This document shows, piece after piece, positions 1-10,696 of a stretch of 64,000 nucleotides of DNA. The DNA is from Xaviernesmea oryzae (lineage in GTDB: Bacteria; Pseudomonadota; Alphaproteobacteria; Rhizobiales; Rhizobiaceae), in assembly GCF_900177415.1 (NCBI RefSeq), contig NZ_FXAF01000003.1:124001-188000 (forward strand), written 5' to 3'. The stretch's first letter is position 1. Each line of letters starts with the position of its first letter. The notes under the pieces are model-generated. The model did not search any database. It was not told where the DNA came from and saw nothing but the letters and a program-made list of their open reading frames with translations. A program made the position numbers and the translations under genes.

Positions 1-55
1 CGTCGTCGACGCTTACGGCAACATCATTCTGAGCTTTGTGAAGGATCGTGCGTGA
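1..55 (+). CDS. hyuA: hydantoinase/oxoprolinase subunit A, C-terminal end (partial)
   Basis: Only the last 17 codons are in the window, reading from base 2 to a TGA at 53-55; the residues end in ...NIILSFVKDRA. The stop overlaps the ATG of the hyuB-like gene (TGATG at 53-57), the usual arrangement of hyuA-hyuB pairs. HyuA-type proteins carry the ATP-binding actin-fold part of ATP-dependent N-methylhydantoinases and 5-oxoprolinases. The identity is inferred almost wholly from the neighbour, because the visible fragment is too short to be diagnostic. Confidence 0.5.
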   Translation, partial: VVDAYGNIILSFVKDRA

Positions 56-1665
56 TGCAGCAGCACGTCAAACCGCCGCGCGAATTCGACGCCATCGAGA
101 TGGAGGTCTACTCCAACCGGTTCATGTCGATCACCGACGAGATGGGGCTCAGCCTCGTGCGCTCGTCCTTCTCGACCAACATCAAGGAGCGCAAGGATTG
201 CTCCGTCGGCCTCTTCGACGGCCGCGGCCGGCTCATCGTCCAGGCCTCCCATATCCCCGTCCATCTCGGCTCGCTGCAGGGCGGCGTCGCGGCGGTTCTC
301 GAAAACTACAAGATCGAGGATATCAAACCGGGCGACGCGTTCATCTGCAACGATCCTTATCTCGCAGGCGGCTCGCACACGCCGGACATCTCGATCCTGA
401 CGCCCGTCTTCTATGAAGGCCGGCTCTGCTTCTTCGCCGCCAATCTCGGTCATCATTCGGATGTCGGCGGCGGGGTGCCGGGCTCCTGCGATCCCAGCCA
501 GACGAGCATCTTCGCGGAGGGTATCCGTATTCCCGTGCTGAAGATCGCCCGCGAAGGCGTCCTGGACGAGCAGATCGTCAAGCTCATCAGCACGAACAGC
601 CGCGACCCGCTGGAACGTATCCTCGATCTGAAGGTGCAGATCGCCACCAACGAGATCGGCCGGCGCAAGCTCGTCGCTCTTGCGGATCAGTTCGGTATAG
701 GCACCGTCGAAAAGGCGGTGGACGATCTGATCGCCTATTCGGAAAGCCGTCTGCGCAAGCGCATCGGTGATCTTCCCGACGGCGTCTACAAGGGCGAAGC
801 CTTCATCGACGGCGATGGCGTGGGTTACGAGCCCTGCCGTATCGAAGTCGCGATCCACGTCGCGGGCGATGGCATCACCTTCGATTTCACCGGCACAGAC
901 GTTCAGGCGCGAGGCGCGGTCAACATTCCCAAGACCGCCCTCGACGCCACCTGCTACTACACGATCAAGGCACTGCTCGATCCGACGCTGCCCCCGAACG
1001 AGGGCATGGCGCTGCCGGTCACGATCGTGGCGGAAGAGGGCACGCTGGTCCGGCCGAAGTTCCCGGCGGCCGTCGGCATCCGCTCGACCACTTGCCAGCG
1101 CGTCGTCCGCGCCATCTTCCAGGCCTTTGCCGATGTGCTTCCGAAGGAAAAGGTCTTTGCCTCCTCGGCCGACATGAACGCGACGATGATCTTCTTCGGC
1201 CCGCACAAGACGCGCGAAGGCAATTTCGTCTATCTCGAAACCGTCGGCGGCGGCGCGGGAGCAAGCCTCGAACACGACGGCATGAACGGCATCCAGGTGC
1301 ATATCACCAACACGTCGAACCTGCCGGCCGAAGCATTGGAAATCGAATATCCGCTGATGGTGCGCCGCTACGCTCTGGCCGATGGCTCCGGCGGAGAAGG
1401 CCGGACGACGGGCGGCATGGGCATCGTTCGCGAAGTGGTGGCCATGACCGACGGCGTGCGCGCCAATGCCTCATGCGAAGGGCTTCGCACTCCGGCCGAC
1501 GGTGTCTTCGGCGGTGGCCAGGGCGAAGTGGCCCGGCTGAAGTTCGCGACGGCCAACGGCGCCGTCAAGGAATACGACATCTCGATCACCAACATCCTCA
1601 TGAACCGCGGGGACAGCCTGTTCCTGCAAACGCCGGGCGGTGGCGGCTTCGGTCGCGCGTCCTGA
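55..1665 (+). CDS. hyuB: hydantoinase B / oxoprolinase family subunit
   Basis: A 536-residue cytoplasmic protein of the HyuB family, the partner of HyuA in ATP-dependent opening of hydantoin, N-methylhydantoin or 5-oxoproline rings. Family hallmarks include the N-terminal block around FDAIEMEVYSNRF, the segment SHIPVHLGSLQGG near residue 65, the NDPYLAGGSHTPDI block near residue 102, and a Gly-rich C-terminus (PGGGGFG). The ATG at 55 is preferred over the GTG at 52 because it overlaps the hyuA stop. The length is normal for a stand-alone HyuB. It lies 12 bases before the SIS-domain gene, so it probably shares an operon with the Amadori-compound genes. The exact cyclic amide is unknown. Confidence 0.88.
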   Translation: MQQHVKPPREFDAIEMEVYSNRFMSITDEMGLSLVRSSFSTNIKERKDCSVGLFDGRGRLIVQASHIPVHLGSLQGGVAAVLENYKIEDIKPGDAFICNDPYLAGGSHTPDISILTPVFYEGRLCFFAANLGHHSDVGGGVPGSCDPSQTSIFAEGIRIPVLKIAREGVLDEQIVKLISTNSRDPLERILDLKVQIATNEIGRRKLVALADQFGIGTVEKAVDDLIAYSESRLRKRIGDLPDGVYKGEAFIDGDGVGYEPCRIEVAIHVAGDGITFDFTGTDVQARGAVNIPKTALDATCYYTIKALLDPTLPPNEGMALPVTIVAEEGTLVRPKFPAAVGIRSTTCQRVVRAIFQAFADVLPKEKVFASSADMNATMIFFGPHKTREGNFVYLETVGGGAGASLEHDGMNGIQVHITNTSNLPAEALEIEYPLMVRRYALADGSGGEGRTTGGMGIVREVVAMTDGVRANASCEGLRTPADGVFGGGQGEVARLKFATANGAVKEYDISITNILMNRGDSLFLQTPGGGGFGRAS

Positions 1666-1677
1666 ATCCTCTGGAGA

Positions 1678-2733
1678 ATGAATGAAATGGCTCTCGAAAA
1701 CCTGACGCCGAGCGACGCAGAGATCAAGTCGGCTCCCAACCCCAATTACCTGGAGGGGGACTATCTGAAGGGCGTCCTGGAGATGACCTTCCGCGATGGC
1801 AATCCGGTCGCCGAAAAGCTCGTCGAGGAAATCTTCTCGTCGCGGCAGATCGAGTCCATCTATCTCGTCGGCGCCGGCGGCTCGAACTCCTATATCGAGC
1901 CGGTCAAGTACATCCTCGACAAGCATTGCGATCTCAGGATCGAGCGGATCAATTCCACGGAACTCGAAACCCGCCGTCCGAAGCCCGTCAACGAAAAGGC
2001 CGTCGTACTCCTGACCTCGCATAACGGCGAGACCGAGGACACCGTGGTTGCCGCCCGCTGGGCGAAGACCACGGGCGCCGTCACTGTGGCGCTGACTTCC
2101 GGCCATGACAGCGGCCTTGCCAAGATCTGCGATTACCTGCTGCCCTACAGCAAGGAACTGCCGGGCATGCCGAAGACGATGATCGCCTATCTCTTCGCCG
2201 CACATTTCCTGAAGCGTCTCGGCAATCCGGTCGGCGCCCAGCTCATCGCTGATCTGGAGGCGATGCCGGCCAAGCTGCACGACATCAAGAATGCCGAGCG
2301 CGAACGCGGCATGGAGCTTGCCCGGCGATACAAGGACGAGAACATCTACTACGTTCTCTCGAGCGGCATCCTTTCGGCGCTGAACTACCAGTATTCGATC
2401 TGCATCTTCAACGAGATGCTGTGGCTCGACGCCTCCGACATCCACTCGGGAGAATTCCGCCATGGTCCGTTCGAGGTCGCCGATCCGGACATGGCCTACA
2501 TCTTCCTGATGGACAACGGCGAGAACCGCAAGATCGACCAGCGGGCACTGAAGTTCACCAGGCGCGTGACCGACAAGATCATCACCTTCGATGCCGGCCG
2601 TTACGAGGACGTCTCTCCGCTACTGTCGCCCTTCGTGATCGGCGTCACCTGGTACTGGTTTGCCCATACGCTGTCGGTGCTGCGGGAGCATCCGCTCAGC
2701 GTGCGCCGCTACATGTGGAAAGTCGACTACTGA
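1678..2733 (+). CDS. frlB: SIS-domain sugar isomerase/deglycase, FrlB-like
   Basis: A 351-residue protein with two SIS (sugar isomerase) domains, related to the isomerase half of glucosamine-6-phosphate synthase. The first SIS domain holds YLVGAGGSNSY (about residues 62-72) and a TSHNGETEDT phosphosugar loop (about 113-122). The second holds SGEFRHGPFE (about 258-267), where Glu and His are the usual catalytic residues. The C-terminus HPLSVRRYMWKVDY resembles fructoselysine-6-phosphate deglycase. Followed by an FrlD-like kinase, it most likely cleaves a phosphorylated Amadori compound to glucose 6-phosphate and a free amino compound. A second in-frame ATG lies at 1687. It is not a complete GlmS because the glutamine amidotransferase domain is missing. 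Confidence 0.8.
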   Translation: MNEMALENLTPSDAEIKSAPNPNYLEGDYLKGVLEMTFRDGNPVAEKLVEEIFSSRQIESIYLVGAGGSNSYIEPVKYILDKHCDLRIERINSTELETRRPKPVNEKAVVLLTSHNGETEDTVVAARWAKTTGAVTVALTSGHDSGLAKICDYLLPYSKELPGMPKTMIAYLFAAHFLKRLGNPVGAQLIADLEAMPAKLHDIKNAERERGMELARRYKDENIYYVLSSGILSALNYQYSICIFNEMLWLDASDIHSGEFRHGPFEVADPDMAYIFLMDNGENRKIDQRALKFTRRVTDKIITFDAGRYEDVSPLLSPFVIGVTWYWFAHTLSVLREHPLSVRRYMWKVDY

Positions 2734-2861
2734 TGACGGAAGCGTCCGCCGATATCGCCTTCAATCCCGGGACGAGGGTTCCGTGCCGGGTGACACTGCG
2801 CGATTGGCGGGCGTCCTGCCCGTCTCGGCACCGCACGACAGGAAGGGCGGTCGGGAAATGA
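2733..2861 (+). CDS. possible 42-residue translationally coupled small ORF
   Basis: An ATG at 2733 overlaps the deglycase stop (TGATG at 2731-2735), and the ORF ends in a TGA at 2859-2861 that overlaps the kinase start (ATGATGA at 2858-2864). It fills exactly the 124-base space between two genes that otherwise would not be coupled. The 42-residue product is Arg-rich (starts MTEASADIAFNPG) and I recognise no family. It could simply be leader DNA for the kinase, and GC-rich DNA makes chance ORFs common. Confidence is low. Confidence 0.22.
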   Translation: MTEASADIAFNPGTRVPCRVTLRDWRASCPSRHRTTGRAVGK

Positions 2862-3751
2862 TGACGCCGGACAAGAACTATTCGGGCCTCAAGGTCCTCG
2901 GGCTCGGCGACAATGTCGTCGACCGCTATCTGCATACGGGCAAGATGTATCCGGGCGGCAATGCGCTGAATTTCGCGGTCTATGCCAAAATGCTCGGCGC
3001 CGACGCTTCCTTCCTCGGCACGTTCGGAACGGATGCGGCGGGGCGTCATGTACGCGCCACGCTCGAAGAGCTTGCCATACCGACCCCGCTCTGCCGGGTC
3101 GTCGAAGGCGAAAACGGCCATGCGGACGTGCGCGTCGTCGACGGAAACCGCGAATTCGTGTTTTCCAACAAGGGCGGCGTCGCGCGGGAAAATCCCTTCA
3201 CGCCAAGCCGGGCCGACATCGACTACATCGCTGGCTTCGGCCTCGTGCACACGAGCTGCTACAGCCATCTCAATCCGCATCTTGCGGCGTTGAAGGGTGC
3301 GAGTGCCCTGCTTTCCTACGATTTTTCCTATCGCTGGCAGATGGACGATCTGATCGGCTCCGTCACGCCGCATCTCGATTTCGCTGCACTTTCGGCTGGC
3401 GACGTGGGTCGCGAACGCGGCCTTGCCGCCCTTCGCGAAACCGTTGCCAATGGTTGCGGTCTGGCACTGGCGACCTTCGGGCCGGAAGGCGCCGTCATCT
3501 ATAACGGCAAAGACTTCGTTTCCGTCTTGCCGAAGCCGGCCGATGTCGTCGATACGCTCGGTGCGGGCGACGCGTTCATCACGGCGACGCTCCTGTCGTT
3601 GCTCGCGTCGGGATGGACGCGCGGCAACCCGCCGCCGGCAGAGACGATCGCCGTCGCCATGGAGAAGGGCAGCCTGTTTGCTGCCGAGATCTGCGGGATC
3701 GACGGCGCGTTCGGCCACGCCGCTCCCATTGCCGTCAACGCACCGATTTGA
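2858..3751 (+). CDS. frlD: PfkB-family sugar kinase, FrlD-like (fructosamine kinase)
   Basis: About 297 residues of the PfkB/ribokinase family. The N-terminal block GLGDNVVDRYLHTGKMYPGG followed by NALNFAVYAKMLGA is the substrate-binding signature seen in fructoselysine 6-kinase. The C-terminal motif VDTLGAGDAFI (about 231-241) carries the catalytic Asp and the anion hole. Adjacent ATGs at 2858 and 2861 are both possible, with GGAAGGG at 2840-2846 as ribosome binding site. The reading frame stays open upstream into the deglycase gene, but that part has no family similarity. Next to the FrlB-like gene it would phosphorylate the imported Amadori compound at C6. Expected substrates are fructosyl-amino acids; the precise one is unknown. 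Confidence 0.8.
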   Translation: MMTPDKNYSGLKVLGLGDNVVDRYLHTGKMYPGGNALNFAVYAKMLGADASFLGTFGTDAAGRHVRATLEELAIPTPLCRVVEGENGHADVRVVDGNREFVFSNKGGVARENPFTPSRADIDYIAGFGLVHTSCYSHLNPHLAALKGASALLSYDFSYRWQMDDLIGSVTPHLDFAALSAGDVGRERGLAALRETVANGCGLALATFGPEGAVIYNGKDFVSVLPKPADVVDTLGAGDAFITATLLSLLASGWTRGNPPPAETIAVAMEKGSLFAAEICGIDGAFGHAAPIAVNAPI

Positions 3752-3762
3752 GAGGAGGCTGG

Positions 3763-5462
<1,700 letters not shown>

Positions 5463-5466
<4 letters not shown>

Positions 5467-6440
5467 ACGCCTCGATCGCAGGAGCCCTGCTGCTTGTTGC
5501 ACGAAAGCTCCTGACCGCCTTCGTGCAGCTTCTCGTGGTAGCGACGCTGATCTTCTCCGTCATGTACATCATGCCAGGCGATCCGGTTCTGCTGCTGCTT
5601 GGCGCAGACAGCAACCCGTCGCCGGAAGCGATCGCGGCGATGCGCAGCCAGCTCGGCCTCGACCAGCCCGTGCTGTCGCAATATTTCGTCTGGCTCTGGA
5701 ACGCGCTGCATCTCGATTTCGGCAAGTCGCTGACCAACGGCTATCCGGTTGCCAACTACGTCATGCAGAACCTGCCGCGCACGCTCGAACTCGCCGTCGC
5801 GGCGATCATCATCGCGGCGCTGATCGGCGTGCCGCTCGGCATCGCTGCGGCGCTGAAGCGCGGCAGCATGCGCGACACGGTGCTGACCTCGATCGCAACG
5901 ATCGGCATTTCGGTGCCGGTCTATATCGTCGGCACGCTGCTGGTGCTGTTCTTCAGCCTGAAGCTCGGCTGGCTTCCGGCAAGCGGCTATACGGATATTT
6001 CGCGCAACGTGCTGGAGCATTTCCGCAAGCTTGCCCTGCCGGCCTTCGCGCTCGGTCTGGGGCTGTCGGCGTCGATCGCCCGCATGACGCGTTCGTCCGT
6101 GCTGGAGATCCTCGGCCGCGACTTCGTGCGGGCGTTGCGCGCCAAGGGCATGTCCGAACGGCGGATCATCTGGCAGCACGTCCTGCGCAACGCGGCGATC
6201 CCGATCGTCACGATCATCGGCCTGCAGCTCGGCAATCTCATGGGCGGCACGGTCCTCGTCGAGGCCATGTTCAATTGGCCGGGCCTCAGCACGCTGCTCG
6301 TCGGCGCCGTATCCGCCCGCAACTATCCTCTCGTGCAGGGCGCGATGCTTGCCATCGCAGCCGCCTTCATACTGATCAATCTCGTCGTGGAGCTGCTCTA
6401 CAGCCTGCTCGATCCCCGCATCCGGAGGAAGCGCTCGTGA
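5463..6440 (+). CDS. ABC importer permease, DppB-like
   Basis: A 325-residue inner-membrane permease of the dipeptide/nickel class. It has an N-terminal hydrophobic helix (about residues 15-35), the conserved stretch LLLLGADSNPSPEAIAAMRSQLGLDQPV after the first segment, and the EAA-type loop GRDFVRALRAKGMSERRIIWQH (about 218-239) that docks on the ATPase. Its start overlaps the ATPase stop (ATGA at 5463-5466), and its stop overlaps the next gene. It forms a heterodimer with the downstream DppC-like protein. The substrate is probably a fructosyl-amino acid or similar small polar amide, from the enzyme neighbours. Confidence 0.9.
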
Positions 6441-7276
6441 TCCCCGCAGCAATCCTCCGTGCGACCCGCAGCCAGCCGGCTTTCCTTGCCAGCATCGTCC
6501 TGCTCGTCGCCGTTGTTCTCATCGGTGTCTTCGGAAGCTGGCTTGCTCCGCAGGACCCGTTCCTGCTCGATCCGCAGTCCGTCAACCAGGGCAGTTCCGC
6601 CGCCCATTGGCTCGGCACCGACGAGTTCGGCCGCGACCTCCTGAGCCGTCTCCTGATCGGCGTTCAGCCGACCCTGCTGGTGGCGATCGGCGCGACCGCG
6701 ATCGCTGGCGTTTTCGGAACCATGGTCGGGATCGCCGGCGCCTACGGCCGGCCGCTCGTCCAGTTCCTGATCATGCGCAGCGTCGACATCATGCTGAGCT
6801 TTCCGCCGATCCTCCTGGCGCTGCTCGCGGTCGGCTTCTGGGAGAGCGGCGTGCTGAGCCTCGCGGTCGTCATCGGCGTTCTCTATATTCCGCATTTCGC
6901 CCGCGTCGCGCATGCCGCCACGCTGCAGGTTTCCCGCATGGAGTTCATGGAGGCCGAGCACGCGATGGGCGCCTCGGCAGGGCGCGTCGTCTTCACCGCC
7001 ATTCTGCCGAACATTCTCTCGCCGCTCGTGGTGCAGGCGACGCTGACGGTCGCCGCGGCCATCCTTCTGGAATCGGGCTTGAGCTTCCTCGGCCTCGGCA
7101 TCGTGCCGCCGGAGCCCTCCTGGGGTCAGATGATCGGAACCGCGCGCGGCTATCTCGGCCAGAACCCGATGTATGTCATCTGGCCGTCTCTTCTTCTCGC
7201 TCTGACCGTGCTTGCCATCAACGTGGTGGGCGACCGGCTGCGCGACATTCTCGATCCACGTCTCAGGGAGGAGTAA
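6437..7276 (+). CDS. ABC importer permease, DppC-like
   Basis: A 279-residue permease starting at GTG 6437, which overlaps the stop of the preceding gene (GTGA at 6437-6440). The open frame extends more than 1 kb upstream inside the previous gene, but only the part from 6437 resembles a permease. It has the N-terminal TM helix (LVAVVLIGVFGSWLA), the conserved HWLGTDEFGRDLLSRLL block (about residues 56-72), an EAA loop around EFMEAEHAMGAS, and the C-terminal LGDRLRDILDPRL-type ending. It is the second permease half of this importer. Confidence 0.9.
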   Translation: MIPAAILRATRSQPAFLASIVLLVAVVLIGVFGSWLAPQDPFLLDPQSVNQGSSAAHWLGTDEFGRDLLSRLLIGVQPTLLVAIGATAIAGVFGTMVGIAGAYGRPLVQFLIMRSVDIMLSFPPILLALLAVGFWESGVLSLAVVIGVLYIPHFARVAHAATLQVSRMEFMEAEHAMGASAGRVVFTAILPNILSPLVVQATLTVAAAILLESGLSFLGLGIVPPEPSWGQMIGTARGYLGQNPMYVIWPSLLLALTVLAINVVGDRLRDILDPRLREE

Positions 7277-7327
7277 CCGGACATGGCCATCTCGCATCAA
7301 CAATCAGAAGCAAAAAAGGGGTACAGC

Positions 7328-8860
7328 ATGAAAAGAAGGATCTTCGGGCTCGCCTTGGCGCTGGCATCGGGCGTTTTCGCTCACCAGGCGCTCGCGGATG
7401 GCGGCACGCTCTATTTCGGCATTTCCGGCGAGCCGTCAACGCTGGAAAGCACGATCAATGCCGGCACGCCGGCGCGCACGATCCGGCTTGCGATCCATCG
7501 CGGCCTCTTCAACTACGGTCCGGACGGCAAGCTCTCGCTGGAGCTCGCGGAAGGCTACGACGTCACGCCGGACGCGCTCACCTATACCTTCAAGCTGCGG
7601 GGCGCGAAGTTTCATGACGGTTCTCCGGTCACCTCGGCGGACGTCAAGGCGTCCATCGAGCGCATGACCGCCAAGGACAGCAAGGCGACCTACCGCAACG
7701 AGCTCGGCGTCATCCAATCCATCGAGACGCCGGACGCCAAGACTGTGAAGCTGGTGCTCTCGAAGCCGTTCGTCCCGCTGGTGCATTATCTGGCGCTTCC
7801 GGAATCGGCGATCATTCCGGCCGCCTGGATCGCGGAGCATGGTACCGATCCGAACGCGACGCCGATCGGCGCCGGCCCCTTCAAGTTCGCCAACTGGGAG
7901 CGCGGCCGCGAGCTGACCGTCGAGAAGTTCGATGGTTACTACAAGGAAGGCAAGCCGCATCTCGACGACGTGCATTACGTCTTCTACGGCGATGAGAACA
8001 CCCGCGTGAATGCGCTGAAGTCCGGGGATGTGGACATCATCGACTATGTGCCGTGGAAGGATGCCGCGTCGATCGAAAGCAGCTCCGACCTGCAGCTTGC
8101 CAGCACGACCGGTCCGTTCATGATGCTGCAGTTCAACACCAAGTTCGAGCCCTTCTCGAAGCCGGAAGTTCGTCAGGCGATTTCCTACGCGATCGATCGC
8201 GCGACCGTGATCAACACGGCTTTCAACGGTCGCGGCACGCCGCTCTTCGGCATCGCCATCCCCGAAGGCTATATGGGCTATTCGAAGGAGAAGGCGAACT
8301 TCTTCAAGCATGACGTCGCCAAGGCCAAGGAACTGCTCGCCAAGGCGGGCTATCCGGACGGTTTCGAGGCCCGGCTGCTTTCCACCTCGCAATACGGCTT
8401 CCACAACAATACCGCCATCGCGGTTCAGGCCGAGCTTGCCAAGATCGGCATCAAGGTGAAGCTCGATCTTCCCGACTGGTCAGGCCGTATCGCCAAGAAT
8501 AATGCGGGCGACTACGACTTCCTCGTGGCCGGCACGGCCGGAGACATCGCCGATCCGGATTGGTTGAGCAACTTCTTCTACGGTGGCCAGCAGCTCGTGC
8601 GGCTCAACAACTCCGCCTATTTCAACGACACGGTGATCAACGACCTGCTCGACAAGGGGCGCGTCACGCTGGATGCCGGCGAGCGCGAGAAGATCTACGG
8701 AGAATTCGTGGATCGCGCCCTCGAACAGTCGCCCTTCGTCTACCTCATGTGGCGCGATCAGAGCTTCGGCCTCAGCAAGAAGGTCAAGGGATTCACCAAC
8801 ATTCCGGGCTTCTTGACCTTCCAGTCCGGAATAACCGTGGAAGACGTCGAGGTGGAATAA
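7328..8860 (+). CDS. ABC importer periplasmic solute-binding protein, family 5 (dipeptide type)
   Basis: A 510-residue extracytoplasmic binding protein. The N-terminus MKRRIFGLALALASGVFAHQ ends in ALA|D, a clear Sec signal peptide. The body has the family-5 pattern: LYFGISGEPSTLES, a YDVTPDALTYTFKLR block, HDGSPVTSADVK and VRQAISYAIDRATVI. Two starts are possible: ATG 7283 (with GGGAGGAG upstream) and ATG 7328 (with AAAAAAGGGG at 7312-7321). The second gives the cleaner signal peptide and was chosen. It is the last gene of the hyu-frl operon and is followed by a stem-loop at 8881-8914. Confidence 0.88.
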   Translation: MKRRIFGLALALASGVFAHQALADGGTLYFGISGEPSTLESTINAGTPARTIRLAIHRGLFNYGPDGKLSLELAEGYDVTPDALTYTFKLRGAKFHDGSPVTSADVKASIERMTAKDSKATYRNELGVIQSIETPDAKTVKLVLSKPFVPLVHYLALPESAIIPAAWIAEHGTDPNATPIGAGPFKFANWERGRELTVEKFDGYYKEGKPHLDDVHYVFYGDENTRVNALKSGDVDIIDYVPWKDAASIESSSDLQLASTTGPFMMLQFNTKFEPFSKPEVRQAISYAIDRATVINTAFNGRGTPLFGIAIPEGYMGYSKEKANFFKHDVAKAKELLAKAGYPDGFEARLLSTSQYGFHNNTAIAVQAELAKIGIKVKLDLPDWSGRIAKNNAGDYDFLVAGTAGDIADPDWLSNFFYGGQQLVRLNNSAYFNDTVINDLLDKGRVTLDAGEREKIYGEFVDRALEQSPFVYLMWRDQSFGLSKKVKGFTNIPGFLTFQSGITVEDVEVE

Positions 8861-8880
8861 TCCGCTTGGCGTTAAATGCT

Positions 8881-8914
8881 TCCGGTCGGTATAGCCAGAA
8901 GGCCACCGACCGGA
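8881..8914 (+). terminator. stem-loop, probable operon end between convergent genes
   Basis: A perfect 10-base inverted repeat, TCCGGTCGGT (8881-8890) and ACCGACCGGA (8905-8914), with a 14-base loop, lies 20 bases after the binding-protein stop. There is no T-run, so a simple intrinsic terminator is not certain. The rest of the 250-base convergent gap (8861-9110) shows no other gene or clear signal. Confidence 0.5.
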
Positions 8915-9110
8915 GGTGCTCGTCGCGGCAAGGCCCTTCACATGCCAGCGCTTTCCCGGCAGTTCAGCGAAACTTCGAGCGATGATTGTCTCATCGCTAA
9001 GTTGCTTGCGGCGCGGCAAACTGTCTGAAGAGGGAGTGGTTTTGGGATGCGATGGTCCGGAGGCCTGGGCAGGGCAACCATGATCTGAAGCGCCGAGAGG
9101 TCTTCCAGGC

Positions 9111-9947
9111 TCAGCCGAGTTCAAGCGTCGTGACGCCGAAAATGCCGGGTATTTGCACCGTCGGAGCCGTGCCGCGATACATGCGCGCCGTCGTGAAGCC
9201 CTTCGAGAAGCCGAGGCCGGAGAGATGGGCGGAAAACTCCGCCTGCGGCGCAGGGACGTCTATGTGAAGGGTCTCGCCGCCGGCTGCGGCCGCGCTGGCC
9301 CTCAGCAACAGGACCGCACGGTTGATGTCTTCGGCGAAGAGCGGGCCGACCTTGTAGCCGTCGTGACATTCGCGACAGACGGCATAGCCGCGGACCTCTC
9401 CCTCCTCGACGATCGCCTTGGCATATCTCGGCGGTTTCAGCCATTCGGCCAGAAATGCGTCTCGCTCCGGCGGAAAGAACTTTCGATCGTAATCGATGAC
9501 GAGAGGAACGAGGTCCGGGGTGATGCCGATGACGCCGTCCGCCGCGTCGGCTGCGAAACTGCCGCTCCAGCGGTAGGTCTCGTAGGCCGGCTCGAACCCC
9601 ATGCTGCGATAGTTCGCCTGCTGTTCCGGCACGCCGTCGAGGCCTATGGTCCGGCCTTCCAGATACACCATTCCGGCATCCCAGACTTTTCTGCCATAGC
9701 CTTTCCCACGGAAATCCGGATGCGCGATGTAAAGGCCGATGAAGCCGAAATCGGAACCGTAACGGACGGCCGAGATGCCGGCGGCCATCTCGCCATCCAC
9801 GAAGCAGCCTATGAACCCTTCCGGGTCGGCGGCATGAAAGACCGAAGCGTCCGCAAGGCCGGGATTCCAGCCTTCAACCCGTGCCCAGCCCACCAGCGTT
9901 TCGACCTCGCTGAATGTCAGGGGGCGAACGAGAGGAAGGCCGGTCAT
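9111..9947 (-). CDS. GNAT-family N-acetyltransferase
   Basis: A 278-residue protein with an N-terminal GNAT fold. The acetyl-CoA-binding motif HPDFRGKGYGRKVWDAG lies near residues 76-92, preceded by the beta-strand region SDFGFIGLYIA. The C-terminal 130 residues form a second domain of the type often annotated as acetyltransferase-associated. It overlaps the racemase gene by four bases and is the last gene of the polyamine-type ABC operon. It may acetylate an imported amine or amino acid, but the acceptor cannot be read from sequence. Confidence 0.8.
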   Translation of the reverse strand: MTGLPLVRPLTFSEVETLVGWARVEGWNPGLADASVFHAADPEGFIGCFVDGEMAAGISAVRYGSDFGFIGLYIAHPDFRGKGYGRKVWDAGMVYLEGRTIGLDGVPEQQANYRSMGFEPAYETYRWSGSFAADAADGVIGITPDLVPLVIDYDRKFFPPERDAFLAEWLKPPRYAKAIVEEGEVRGYAVCRECHDGYKVGPLFAEDINRAVLLLRASAAAAGGETLHIDVPAPQAEFSAHLSGLGFSKGFTTARMYRGTAPTVQIPGIFGVTTLELG

Positions 9948-10690
9948 GGTGCGCCGAGTTTCCGGGGCTCGAAGCTTTCGAGCATTCCCTTGTAAGGTTT
10001 CGAAACAGGCGAAGCATAAGCGCCCCGCTTGGCGGTGGAAAGTCCGAGCGTCACCAGCGCTTCCGCCTGCTTGACCGCCGCCGCGACGCCATCCACCACA
10101 GGCACGCCGAATTCCTTGCGAAGATCGGCGGTGAGGTCGGCCATGCCGGCGCAGCCGAGCACGATCGCTTCCGCCTTGTCTTCGCGCAATGCCGTGGCGA
10201 TCTCGTTGCGCAATCGGTCGCGGGCATTGGAATCCGGATCTTCGAGCGAGAGAACGGGAATATCGGCGGCGCGCACCCTGGCACGAGCGGCCATGCCATA
10301 ACGATGGACCAGATGCTCGATCGGCAGGCGCGAACGCTCCATTGTCGTCACGATGGTGAAGCGCTGCGCGATGAAGGCTGTCGAAGCGACCGCCGCCTCG
10401 CAGATGCCGATGACCGGAATGTTTGCAAACGCCCGTGCGGCATCGAGGCCCGTATCGTCGAAACAGGCGATGACGGCGGCATCAGCACCGCCCTTCTCGC
10501 CTTTGGCGATCTCCATCAGGAGGCCCGGGACTGCGAAGGCCTCGTCGTAATAACCTTCGATCGAAACCGGCCCCATCGAAGAAGTGACGGCCGTGATTTC
10601 GGTATCGGAATTTGCGACGCGCCGCGCTGAATCGGCGATGGTTGCGGTCATGCTGGCGGTGGTGTTCGGATTGACGACGAGGATGCGCAT
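9944..10690 (-). CDS. Asp/Glu/hydantoin racemase family protein
   Basis: A 248-residue protein of the aspartate/glutamate/hydantoin racemase superfamily. The N-terminus MRILVVNPNTTASMT is typical of hydantoin racemases. The two catalytic Cys candidates are Cys76 (VIACFDDTG) and Cys180 (IVLGCAGMADL), both in the expected places. It would interconvert D and L forms of a 5-substituted hydantoin or an acidic amino acid. Related decarboxylases of the arylmalonate type keep only one of the two Cys, so racemase activity is favoured here. It follows the second permease gene by six bases and therefore belongs to that transport operon. Confidence 0.82.
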   Translation of the reverse strand: MRILVVNPNTTASMTATIADSARRVANSDTEITAVTSSMGPVSIEGYYDEAFAVPGLLMEIAKGEKGGADAAVIACFDDTGLDAARAFANIPVIGICEAAVASTAFIAQRFTIVTTMERSRLPIEHLVHRYGMAARARVRAADIPVLSLEDPDSNARDRLRNEIATALREDKAEAIVLGCAGMADLTADLRKEFGVPVVDGVAAAVKQAEALVTLGLSTAKRGAYASPVSKPYKGMLESFEPRKLGAP

Positions 10691-10696
10691 GGAAAT

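Noticed and set aside
1678..2733. GlmS (glucosamine-6-phosphate synthase) for the SIS-domain gene
   Set aside because: There is no glutamine amidotransferase domain, the length is half that of GlmS, and an FrlD-like kinase gene follows.
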